Assembly (NCBI GenBank): GCA_000469685.2 | Contig: LS997566.1 | Location: 46,766,373-46,830,372 of the forward strand | Reading direction: 5' to 3' | From: Haemonchus contortus | Taxonomy: Eukaryota > Nematoda > Chromadorea > Rhabditida > Trichostrongylidae | DNA length: 64,000 bases | Part shown: positions 12,301-22,439 of the stretch, piece after piece | How the letters are laid out: the number at the start of each line of letters is the position of its first letter | How positions within the stretch are numbered: position 1 is the stretch's first letter | Translations under genes and position numbers: made by a program | The notes under the pieces: model-generated | What the model was told of the DNA's origin: nothing | The model's database searches: none | What the model saw: only the letters and a program-made list of their open reading frames with translations

Positions 12301-15300
12301 TCCCTTCTGTCCCGCAGGAAAGGAAGCAGTCAAGTTCTAATTGAGCGTTTCTTTCTGATAATGGAAATTCATAAATAGTTTTTTGCTTCTAATTGGTCTC
12401 AAATAACAAATAATCAATGAAGCAATCCCAGTATCATTCAAGCCCGACTTTACCCTCTCACCCAAGTTCCTGTTGCAGATGTCTGGCTAACCCTACGTGC
12501 AGCCATATTTACTGGGAAGATGGTCAATGTGTAATGTCGGCGGAACCGATCTATACTTCAACAAAGGTCATAGAAAAAATGTGTTTGACCCGAGATGAGC
12601 TCGATATTGGTAAGTAAAATCAATCGATTATTGATTTTCACTATTCAATATTCGGTATCATTATTGATTCCAGCTGTGCTATTCGAAGAAACTGAGGGAT
12701 GCCCAGCACGGCAAGACTACGGTATTGCATTCGGTCCAGTTGGATTCAAGGACTGTATGCAACTCTGCCTAACACATCCAACAAGCAGGTAGTAATGCTT
12801 AGGGATATATGTATTGATTGGTGTTGAAATTTATCGATTGGATTTGTCAAACCTAAAATGACAGCACGTCTTTGACTACCCTCTTCTTCGTCAAGCAAAC
12901 GTTTGATTTTTCCCAGCTAGCATTCGGTGTACGAGTTATCCGTTGTATGGGAAATCACCCAAAATGAGAATCCAAATACTTCAGAGGAACCAGTTCGGAA
13001 ACATCTTTAGGGGCGCTGGGTAGTATTGCTTCCCCATCACAGACAAGCCAGGACCAAGCTAACTGGGCAGTAGGTTGTAGCCACTGTGGCCTGTTCTGAG
13101 CGAGCTGGATACGCTTTAAGTCTTCCTGAAAAATTCAACCTCTTTAAATTGAGAAATGGACCTTCCAATAGTTGGAATGAGGCTAAGTAATCATAATTTT
13201 CCGTTTATACTGCACAGTTACAGTTGTGAAGCAATCACTTTCTATTGGGATGGGAGATGTCGACTACTGGACGGACGTACTCCCACAGAACCGACCACCA
13301 AAGCGGACAGCACCTGCCAACACTTCAAGCTCAACGTAATCACTTTTCCACACGGTACGCCCTGATTTCCCCTCTTTCTCACTGAAAATTGCGAATGCTA
13401 CGGTAATAAAAAAGAGAGAAAAACTTGTAAAATTAAAAGTTATTCAGCATTATTCAGTCTTTGAATATATGAATCAAGAAATTATTGCAGAGAAAAGGCC
13501 AAATCAGAAGAAAGTAAAGAGTAAATCCAAGCAATTAGGAAAACGAATAGGAAAAGCGTTTGCTGCCCACAAAAAAGATCAGGTGAGAGCTTCAGACAAA
13601 TTCCCAAACAGTAAAGGTAGTTACAGTTCATGGTTACTTACAGATAAAAATCAGAAGTGAGCCTTTCATCCCCAGTGCTATTGAATTGGAAGTACAGACG
13701 GTGTGCAACTATGATGGGATTATTATTAAGGTTTGTTAACAATCATTTTTAGAACTTTTAATTGTTGTTTACTTCATTATTGTTAGTTTAAAAGGATGAA
13801 GTTCTTGACGTTACTTAATCCCGTCTCAGGGATGCGCCCCGCATTCGACTCCCAATTTAGAATCGAAGTGGCGTAATGAGTGCGTATGTGGCCTATACAA
13901 TGTCTTGCGATTGCTAGCCGATGTCAGTGCTTTTATCCTCCCAGACGAGTCTGGTACCTATTAACCGACCCAGGAGGGATAGAAGGCTCGATTGGCCTAG
14001 GCGGATATCGATCCGGGATTCGATCCGGTGACCGTGCGAGATAGAGCGCCACTTGCCACGACACCACCTCCGCCCTATTATTAGTTATCAGTCAAAAAAA
14101 AAGAGATAAAAAACGGGCTTGCTTCAGGTATTCTCACCAGTACCTATAACTGGTGAACTTTTCGCCCGAAACGCTCACGAAAACTGTTCCGAAGTGATCA
14201 ACGGAACAGAAGCTCAACTGAAAATGTCGTTCAGCTCAGAAAATTGTGCTCTCTCACAGGTACGAAGTTTATGGGACATGACGTCATTTAAGGAAATTTC
14301 TAATTTCCAGAAAGATTTTGTATACGAAAATGTGATCGTCGTCAAGCAAAACAACCTCAGTGACGTCCCGTTGATCACGGAATTCGACAAACTCTACCGT
14401 ATCTCATGTGACTACAGTAATCAGACAACAAAAATGTCTGCTACCAGTGTCCTTCATGTAAAGTCAGTTCCTACTTGGAGAAGTATGGACATGACTAGTA
14501 TGACTGTTTAAAAATATTGCAGAGATACGGATGGACTTTCACTTCATCCATCTGGTAGAATACCTTACAAGCCGGTGAAAATGCAATTACGATCGAGGCG
14601 GAATTTCAAGAAATCTGAGGTTGGCTACGATTTTTATGGTAAATCGGTGCTGCCAGAGCTACGGAGCCTATAAATTCATTTGCTAAATACGCTAATGGTG
14701 TTTACTATTTACGTACTGTCATATAATCAAAATACTTCCTAACTAACTTTTATAATCTCATCGACAGCGTTGGCTCTTGCTCCTTCTCTTTCAGTTTAGA
14801 GAGATTGCGAAGCTTTTATGTTGATAAATTGAATAATAATTTGGTCAACAATCAGCTGAATTAGTGAATAAGCTTAGGCAAGTGAATCAAATTAGTAGAT
14901 AATAAGTAATAATAAGCTATAATTACATTTACTGTAAAAAAACATAATCAGTATGGCTGCTTTCATAGTCCACGATTTAGCTCGAGCGATCGAGCGATCG
15001 AGGCGGTGCTTGCCCGCGGTATTGGCCAGATTCAGTTGTAAACAAGGGCCAAACGCCGCCCCAACCGCTCGATCGCTCGCTCGCGGGCCAGATCGTGGAC
15101 TATGAAAGCAGTCTATGTAGCAAGAAACATCCTCCTTGACTTACTTCCTTCAGACAGGCACTTCCTTGACTTTAAAAGAAATCGGGTATCTTCAGGTGGA
15201 GACGGTGATTCTTGGTGATGATGTTGATCTGCTCATTGAAGACGAAAGTCACTCCGGTAGAAATTATACGGTCTACAGTTGTGTAGCACGCGACTGGGAC

Positions 15301-15984
15301 GAGTGTATAAATATAACTTTTATTGAAGACGGGTAAGAAAATAAAAACTTCTCGGTTGAAATCGAACAATTAGACTTTGAATTTTCAAGGTGTCCAACTC
15401 TAGCAGCCCGTGAATATATGATGAGAGGCGACATTCGAAGAGAACCCGGAGGATTCCTGATCCCATTGCGAGCATTCCGCTTCAAAGACAGCGACTCAGT
15501 GAGGATCAGCTGCCAATTGGAATATTGTGATCGCTGCGAACTGGTAAGCACGTGGGAGTGTTTTTACTGTCCCGGGGGACTTACCAGTATATTCCTACAG
15601 AAGGACTGCGCAAAACAAACGAGAAGACGTCGCTATCTCCCCTCGACGGGGTCGTCAGTCAACTCTTTCAGAAACGGTACTGAAGTCGAGGTCTCGTTAC
15701 TCGTCAAAAGTAAGACTTCACCTACAGGTCAGTTGCCAATTTTTTCCTAATTCTTTTTCGTTCTTCTGATTTCTTCTGGGTTTTTCGATAACTTGTAAAC
15801 CTAGCCAATTTACTGCCGGCCAGCACATGATTTTTCCATGATTTCAGAATCCTACTGTATCACTCGGGCTGGTTTCATATCCTTTTCGTTCATCAGCTTC
15901 ATAACACTGCTCGTGCAAGTCCTGTTGTTACTGAAGATCGTTCAAAAACGTCGGAAACAAAGTCTACAAAAGAGTATTGATTAA
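9342..15984 (+). CDS. PAN/apple-ZP domain transmembrane protein (5' incomplete)
   Basis: A secreted, membrane-anchored matrix protein of the nematode PAN+ZP type (NOAH and LET-653 are known members of this class; the exact orthologue is not established). Exons with matching phase: 9342-9454, 9801-9899, 9963-10081, 10470-10608, 11512-11612, 11687-11806, then 12479-12609, 12674-12788, 13218-13354, 13491-13582, 13644-13730, 14128-14259, 14311-14462, 14523-14619, 15154-15332, 15390-15543, 15601-15727, 15848-15984. Exons up to 13354 encode about five cysteine-rich PAN/apple modules (motifs such as CLSLCY, CLSMCKSCDF, CMQLCL). Exon 13491-13582 is a very basic linker. Exons 13644-15727 form the ZP module, with TEFDKLYRISCDY typical of ZP-N/ZP-C and a furin-type RRRR at 15601-15727. 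The last exon is a hydrophobic anchor followed by KRRK and a stop. The first half of the fourth PAN (between 11807 and 12478) and the signal peptide are missing from the model. The acceptor of the first listed exon could instead be at 9320. Confidence 0.85.
11924..11977. repeat. Imperfect palindrome in PAN-ZP intron
   Basis: The arm GGGAACGCTGCACACTG followed by TTATATAAC is mirrored by GTTATATAA followed by GAATGTGCACCGTTCCC, separated by only two bases. The arms are about 26 bp with a few mismatches. The sequence can form a long hairpin. It lies in the region where a PAN exon is expected but not found. Confidence 0.75.
13789..14075 (-). mobile_element. tRNA-derived SINE, copy B, with target duplication
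   Basis: Same family as 1778-2070, inserted in the PAN-ZP intron between exons 13644-13730 and 14128-14259, in antisense. The flanks are TATTGTTAGTT (13778-13788) and TATTATTAGTT (14076-14086), an 11-bp target duplication with one mismatch. This defines the element ends and shows retrotransposition-like insertion. The tRNA-like head lies at the right side of the interval. Confidence 0.9.
14957..15111. mobile_element. Foldback/MITE-like palindromic element
   Basis: A 155-bp element bounded by CTGCTTTCATAGTCCACGAT and its exact reverse complement ATCGTGGACTATGAAAGCAG. Inner arms carry complementary runs of CGAGCGATCG and CGATCGCTCG, so almost the whole element folds back on itself around a centre near 15035. 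It has no coding capacity and sits in a ZP-gene intron (14620-15153). The terminal sequence recurs once at 28216-28233. Superfamily unknown; a clear target duplication was not found. Confidence 0.85.
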
Positions 15985-16050
15985 TGTAAATGATAATGTA
16001 AAGTATTGTTGACTAAAATATTATGATTCAAATAATTGTTGATCGAAATT

Positions 16051-16056
16051 AATAAA
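16051..16056 (+). terminator. PolyA signal of PAN-ZP gene
   Basis: A canonical AATAAA lies 67 bases after the stop codon of the PAN-ZP gene, in AT-rich 3' UTR-like sequence. Confidence 0.7.
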
Positions 16057-16082
16057 GATGTCAAGTCAATAGATAGAAAAAC

Positions 16083-16357
16083 AAGTCTTTTGCGACGTTG
16101 ATCAATTCCGTTCTGAGATGCGCCCAGCAGTGGACTTCTCTTTAGATCATAGTAGCGTTTGAATGCGTATGTGGATATAGAACGCCTTTTGGTGGCCAGC
16201 TGCTGTATTAGACAATACTTCTATCTTCCCGGACGAGTCTGATACCAACTGAACGGACCCTAAAGAATAGAGGGCTTGTTCGCCTGAACGGACAATATCC
16301 GGCACTCGATCTCTGGACTGCTCGTGTGTGGCACTTGCCGCTACACCACCTCCGCCC
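16083..16357 (-). mobile_element. tRNA-derived SINE, copy C (diverged)
   Basis: Diverged member of the SINE family starting shortly after the PAN-ZP polyA signal. The tRNA-like head (CCACCTCCGCCC as read on the plus strand) is at the right end; the B box is degraded. The open frame 16147-16359 on the minus strand is a by-product of the element. Confidence 0.8.
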
Positions 16358-16370
16358 ATGTTGTTAGTCG

Positions 16371-16452
16371 AAAAGGATAAAGGATGAAGATTTCCGCGTT
16401 AGTCGATCCTGTCTGAGGGATAGGCCCCCACACACGACTTTCATTCGAATGT
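16371..16452 (-). mobile_element. SINE fragment (3' end only)
   Basis: The sequence from AAAAGGATAAAGGATGAAG to CATTCGAATG matches the 3' end region of the SINE seen at 13789 and 46205. The tRNA-like head is absent. It abuts copy C, so this may be a nested or tandem insertion. Confidence 0.7.
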
Positions 16453-16459
16453 CGTCAGA

Positions 16460-17700
16460 TAGAATTCGAAAAATGCTGGTTGGCTATATTCAGCGGTGTT
16501 TCTTCTTCCCCGTCTTCGACAGAAGTATGAAGTATGGTCCCATTCGGTTCTGTTGGTTATTGATTAATTTACTGCTACTATGTCGAATCACTGAACACAA
16601 ATTACTTCCCAATTATTATGGAATTGTGGCCAGAATGGTTTTTCAGTGAGCTTATGAAGCTCGAGTTACTATTTGAGCCCCTTATTGTTCACAGAAACGG
16701 AAATCAGTACGGGCACTCCGCTCTTACCGTAACCCACTGCCTTGCCCACTACCCACCTGTCCTTCCCCAAGGCCCTTTTATGAGCCTTAATGGATGTGCA
16801 CTGAGGCCAAGTTTGAATGGGTGAATAATTAAATAAATAAAAAGCGAATAAGCAATTATGTAAGTACCTCTAAAGTTTAGAAGCGCTTGCAGAATATAAC
16901 GTCAGAATGGATTATTCCATAAGTTATGATCTACGGCTTTCCCAGAAACTTGCATTACGCATTTCCCGAGGGAGTTGCAATATCATCATTTTACCTTTGA
17001 AAACTTTTTGTCAGAAGAGTCTCAAAGACCTTCGATACATCTAATTAGCTTTGCACTTGACGAATCAATTGACAATTACAATTATTCTCATTTCAACTCT
17101 AATTAGAGTTCATTCATCCTTCTGTCTATACAATCAGCCCTGAATTTTCAATTTCCAGTTTTCTGCATCCCTTTATCAGTTTTCCTGATAGCTTTTCAGT
17201 TGTCGCTGTTTTCCAATTTTTGGCCATTTTTCTACAGTACATTCTCGAAATTGACGACGACGATTCTTACAAAACATTACGCTTTTTAGATCAATAAAAT
17301 TGTGCAAAAGTCATAGACCCATTTTAGATAGAAAGCCAGTAAAGTGGTCCGTTTACCATCGTGTCATTTCGATCCATGGAAAATTCTAGAAAACAAAGCA
17401 ATAAGCAATCGAACAAGTCCTTCAGGCACATTTTAAGCATGTAACTACTTCGGAGTCATTCCCAAATTTGCTATCTGATCTGTGTTGTTCAGTGTTCAAA
17501 CCGATTTTCGCTGCAGTTAGTTCAAATACGGTACAACAACAAAAAAGTTATTTAGTAATTGCTGATAATTTGCAAGCATTCAACACCTCTTTATCTTCTG
17601 GGAACGTTCAGAAGATCAGTTATGATAGACAACTCGATTTAGATGATTCGACAGAGTTTAAGCTTCAAACGAGTCCTTTTAGGTACCGTAATAATTTGAT
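16460..17700. other. Intergenic, 5' flank of GPCR copy 1
   Basis: AT-rich sequence between the PAN-ZP gene and the first receptor. A CCTTTTAG at 17675-17682, 26 bases upstream of the receptor ATG, could be a 5' UTR or spliced-leader acceptor. Nothing else is supported. Confidence 0.4.
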
Positions 17701-17707
17701 ATCTTGA

Positions 17708-20700
17708 ATGGATGGTGACAACGAAACACTACTGGGTCTCTATATGGTTCAAAAATCGGACTCTTATATTGTTGGCGTGATCTTCATTACGTTAACTATG
17801 GCCCTACTTTCACTGTACGCGCCATTCAATCTCGTAAGTCCATCACAAAATAAATTTATTCATCTATTTTCTTATTTTTTTATTAGGTTGAGTCATAAGT
17901 CCTCGGACAAAATGATAGTGATGACTTCTAGCGATCATAACTCTTGAAAGAGGTGACGAAAGTGAGCTTGCGAGGCATCGATAGATAGAGTATGGGAAGT
18001 TCTTCAAAAGCATTCGGTAGAAGGCACCTAACTTTTTCCTTTCCAGCAACTATGCCTCATGATTTCGAGCCGTCGCAACTCCACATCCGCAACACCATCA
18101 TATTTATTTTTTTATCTGGCCATGAACCCGCGGCAATCGATAGGGGTATTAAGGACGTTCACAAGCAGGAGGTGTAAAAATCACAAGTTGCATCAGAAGT
18201 TCACATCGGGCGACTATTCCGTCGAAAATGAAGACCGTCCGGGACGCTTAATGAAGTTGGATTTGAAGGTGCTGCGGAGCCATGTGGAAGCCGATCCGTA
18301 TCAAACTACTCGTGAACTGGCAGTGACCCTTGGGGAGTCAGTCCACAGTTCTTCGTGAATTGAAGTCAACCGCCAAGGTACGAAAGCTCGGTCCATGGGT
18401 GCCTCATGCGTTGAAGCAGTATGACATAGACCGCCGCGACGACGTGGCACTTTCTCTCCTCACGCTCAAGAGCACCACACGTGGCTCGAGTACCTAGTCA
18501 AGAGGGGTGCGAAGTCGAACCTCTACTCTAACGTTCACCGGCGTGCTCAATGGATTGACAAAGGTGCGCATGCAGAAGACTCCCCCGAACCCAACGTACA
18601 CGCCAAGGAGGTTATGCTCTGATTCTGGTGGAGCGCTCTTCGTGTCGAATAATGGGAGCTGCTAGACGAAGGATGCACAGTGACCGCACACGTCTACACT
18701 ACGCAACTGAGGAATTTGAAGGCGATTCCCGAAGCTACACGTCCACAGCAACACAAAGTTCACTTCCAGTACGACAACGCTCGCCTTCACATTGCAAGAA
18801 CGACCAAAACTGAACTGACGAATTTCGGCAGAACAAGTTTACCACACCAACCATGTTCCTCAGACTCGGATCCCTCGGATTACCACCTTTTTCCCCATCT
18901 TCAACGTCATCTTGATGGTCAGAACTTTCAAACCCACGACGACATCAAAATGGCACTGGTGCACTTCTCCAAGGGCCAGCTCCCAGCGTTCTAAAGCAAG
19001 GACATCTACGATCTGCCCAAGCATTGGCAGAAGACCATCGATGCCAATGGGGCATATTTCAAATGATTCGCTATTGTCGTTTAAAAATTCTAAGATAAAT
19101 ATTATCATTGCCAATTTGTCCGAGGACTTATGACTCTACCTAATACAAATTGCGCTTGAATTGCCCGTCACAATGCAAACTATAATTCACAGGCGATGCT
19201 AGGGTTCTTACTATGAAAGATAACGTTCATCTCTGGACCTTCCTTGCTGTCTAGTTTAACTAAGTACTTTTTTTAGGCATTTCATGGTTCTTGGCTCAGA
19301 GTTTAGGAAATGAAAATTTTCACCTAATTCAGTCTAGGTTTCAGACATACATGTTTCTGCTTCTGAGCTCATGAACAAAGCTACTTTTTTCCAGATGCTC
19401 GTTTTGGATCGTGAATTTAACTGTTTACAAGCTCATCGTATGATGCACGTAGTCGGAGTTTTGGACTGTGTTCAACTGCTCAGTTATTCTTATGCTGGTT
19501 TCGCTACTATTTGGCCTGGACTCGTTCATGAAGCTATGAAAATTAGTGAGGTTAGGCCCTCTACTGTGATAATTGAAAGGCACCGTTCACGATAAAAATA
19601 GTTTCTGAGATTTCCCTATACTATGAATTTGAGGCTCCCCCTTATACCACATCTGCCGTTATGAGTTTGAAAAACGTCATGGATAGGGCACAATAAAAGG
19701 TGAGGGATTGTGCCATGTGAATGCCACACCCATACTGGACGAGTCTCAACGACTTTGTAGAGGCTGCACTTTCTCAAGGGACTCCCATGTAGGTTTTAAC
19801 AACTTGTCATAACCCATGGCGATAGTGAAAGGCGGTTTTGGACAATTTCAGCTTGATGTATTTATCTCTTTGAGCAATGAGAGCAAGTTGAATCTCGTTC
19901 AAACCCCGCTTTCATGCCATTACTGTCTTGGTGATCTCGTACAACCTCTACTCCCACCACTTTTAAAAAGCCTCGAAGTATGCGGATTTTCTCGCTTTCT
20001 TCGCCACCGATGTACTCCTCTACATCGACACTACCACTTTTTTACCTGAAAACGGTCCCTCTAAATTATCGCGAACTGTGCCTTTAATGTTAACGAGAGC
20101 ATAAAATAATGCGGTTCTCGATATTGCGATAGAAAGAGAAAGAACTTATGACGTTGATCATTGCCGGCATGAGCTCCGCATTCGACTCCCAATCAAAATA
20201 TTATTCGCTTTTTGAATGCGCAGTTTACAATGGCTTGCTGCGGTCTACTGATGTACCTGTAATATACAATTCAGTGCTGTAACCCTCCCATACGGGTCTC
20301 GTACCAACTTATTGACCGTGAAGGGATGGCTGGATGGCTCGGTCGGCTTGGGAGCGGATCTGGGAATTAGTCTCTAAAAACGTCTGCCTTGCTCCTTATT
20401 ACTTCGTCGATATTTCAAATCCTTAAAAAAACATTTCATTATTTTCAGATTATTGGTGCTACAAAGGTTGCAGCCTGGCATGGGCTATTTCCTTTGACGC
20501 TGTTGATTGCTTTCTATCGATATTCGATTATAAGAGGCACTACTCAACCATGGGAAACGTTGACAATCGGCATGAAGGTACAAACGTGCTTCGGAAAAAA
20601 GGCTAATAAGCTTTTTTATAGTTATGCATAGGGATGTTACAAATTTTATTGTTCATTCCTCAGATCGCTCTACTTCTCTCCTTCGTCTATTGCTTTGTTG

Positions 20701-22029
20701 TATGGATATATACATTTTTATTTGTAAAGATCGTCTATTATCCATACAGGTAAGGCTGGCTACCGACCGACGCTATCCCTTTCTCCAAATTTCCCAAAAC
20801 GAGATGAAAAAAGAACGGCAAAATAGAAGACTCGTTCTGTTGACTGCCACCTATGTACAGTGACAGGGCCTGGGCGGTCCTCCGATCTTTTTGCAAGTTT
20901 TTTTTTACAGCCTTAAAAGCTCGAGGATTTTTTTTTTTACAAAACTGTATCAGCAATTTAAACGATACAAATGCAGTTTGACGATTTTCAGATTTGTTTG
21001 GAACTCGCCTTATGAACACGGTATAATGAACAAAATTTTATCTCAAGTGGATTTTGTAGTTTCAATGTTTTGTATGTCGCTAACATTCCTCGTCCATATA
21101 GCTATGGTCATCACGATATGCAAGGTGAAATAAAATTTTCCAAATTTTAATCTAAATTTCAAACAAGAGATTTTCAGTAAAAAAAAACTCAGCAAGTGTC
21201 CTAAGAGGAAGATCGGGTTCAGCTCTTTTTTATGTACAATAATTTCTTATTTGCAATGATTTTTTTTATTTGCAATGTTTATATAATTCAAAGCATTCAG
21301 TTATCCAATAGAAGAAATGTTCGGCAAAATGAACGGCAACTTCTGATACATGCTACCCTTTTATTTGGTGTTCTTGCAACTTTGATATTTGTTTATCATT
21401 ATTCCGATTCAATAATACCGAACACAGAATGGGCTTATGTCGGAATCGAAATCTACTGGATCTTATATTGTGGCCTCAATCCGATATTGTACTTGGCTTT
21501 TTCAAAGTTAGTCAAAATTCTCCTTTGAATTCATTTCCATTTCAAGTTTTTGCTTAAGTTAGTTTATATTTTAAGCTCTCGCAATTTTTTTCATTAGAAT
21601 TTTATTGGCTGCGGTCTCAACGGTATCTCCATCTTCAAGTGCTCGATAGAATTAAGTACAACTTTGTAGACATCCGAGTGAAGAACCCATCTCAGCTTCT
21701 GAAGAAGAAGGTGATGCCGTCGAGACATTATCCAATCAAGAAAAAAAAATCCTCATGAAAGTCTATGACATAAACTACACTATACAATCATGCCGAGGTT
21801 CATGGAAGCCTGTGCGTAAAGCCTGTCACCTTCAAATCAAGCAAAATGGGAACCTAATGCTCTGAGCCGTGAAAAGAATCTTCCGAAGAGTGAAGCTGAT
21901 TCAGGAGGAAACGAAATTGGTAAACTCTCTTTTTTCAGAAGTATCCGAAGAACATACTTGCGATTTGTCAGATTGGCTCCACAAAAAAGGCAGAATATCG
22001 TCACGGTAGTTGCTGCTTCCCGTTACTGA
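17708..22029 (+). CDS. Seven-transmembrane chemoreceptor-like GPCR, copy 1
   Basis: Nematode serpentine receptor, probably sensory; subfamily not certain (TM2-TM3 layout recalls Srt/Srx, while TM7 has an NPxxY motif). Exons: 17708-17833, 19395-19550, 20449-20577, 20664-20749, 20992-21124, 21301-21506, 21939-22029; together 309 codons including stop, open throughout. TM1 is in exon 1, TM2 in exon 2 (LQAHRMM, then VVGVLDCVQL), TM3 in exon 3, TM4 in exon 4, TM5 in exon 5, TM6 and TM7 in exon 6 (CGLNPILYLAFSK), and exon 7 is a short basic tail. Exon sizes and phases match copies 2, 3 and 5, which supports the model. It is the most diverged copy. Intron 1 holds a mariner, and intron 2 holds a dispersed repeat and a SINE. 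A different last exon at 21598 was rejected because 21939 matches the paralogous tails. Confidence 0.85.
17883..19143 (+). mobile_element. mariner-family DNA transposon, inactivated
   Basis: A 1,261-bp insertion in intron 1 of GPCR copy 1. Ends are TTAGGTTGAGTCATAAGTCC and, inverted, TTAGGTAGAGTCATAAGTCC, about 28 bp with one mismatch, flanked by TA on both sides. Inside, broken frames match mariner transposase in order: an N-terminal helix-turn-helix part split over two frames (18059-18358, with SGDYSVENEDRPGR), the HRRAQWID region near 18537, then 18680-18994 with QYDNARLHIA and SDPSDYHLFPHLQ from the DD34D-type catalytic core. At least three frame breaks plus stops make it non-autonomous. 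The intact ends suggest it could once be mobilised in trans. Confidence 0.92.
19612..20098. repeat. Dispersed repeat R1, copy a
   Basis: About 480 bp in intron 2 of GPCR copy 1 that aligns along its length with 30540-31018, sharing blocks such as GTGAATTTGAGGC, TATACCACATCTG, GTAGAGGCTGCAC, AACAACTTGTCAT and GCGAACTGTGCCTTT (versus GTGAGCTGTGCCTTT). No terminal repeats or coding potential were recognised. It is either an unclassified transposon or a relic shared by descent. Confidence 0.75.
20145..20375 (-). mobile_element. tRNA-derived SINE, copy D (degraded)
   Basis: In intron 2 of GPCR copy 1. Matches the SINE body (GACGTTGATCATTGCC, ACTCCCAATC, CAATGGCTTGC) and part of the head (GGCTTGGGAGCGGATCTGGG), but the B box and the terminal CCTCCGCCC are lost. 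Antisense, like most copies here. Confidence 0.7.
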
Positions 22030-22277
22030 AGATCAGAGCACAAAACGGAAGTCCATCAAAATCTAATCGAAAAAAGTTGTAATTTCTATTTACTTCATAT
22101 TTTTGTGATTTATATAGCATTTTAAGTGTATTGAGCCGTATCAGTGGGTATTTTGTGTATATTAAAATTTAACCCAGTTTTTTTTTGTTCAGAGGAAGTA
22201 CCTTGAATAACTTATGATATCAGACTGAAGAAAAAATGGTAACATCCACATTACAGCATTACGCTGAATGCACACAA

Positions 22278-22430
22278 ATCTCTATTGGGGACACGAATAC
22301 GCATTCGACTTTCATTTGGGATCCTCGTAACATTTGAGTGCTCCTCTAGCCTATACAATGAACTTTGAAGGCCAGTTAACGTAGCTTCAGTACTTTATAC
22401 CCTCCCAAACAGGTCTACATTGTGCCAGTT
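22278..22430 (-). mobile_element. tRNA-derived SINE, copy E (partial)
   Basis: Fragment of the SINE body with recognisable CATTCGACTTTCATT, GCCTATACAATGA and CCTCCCAAACAGGTCT. The tRNA-like head is missing. It lies about 250 bp after GPCR copy 1. Confidence 0.65.
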
Positions 22431-22439
22431 CCTCTAGCT

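Noticed and set aside
14980..15085. Repeated CGATCGAG motifs suggesting a regulatory array or CRISPR
   Set aside because: The motifs are the arms of a foldback element, not evenly spaced repeats with unique spacers; CRISPR is not expected in a nematode.
21598..21649. Alternative last exon of GPCR copy 1
   Set aside because: It gives a short tail unlike the paralogues. The exon at 21939-22029 has a better acceptor and encodes the conserved tail pattern (SIR..YLRF...SRY).
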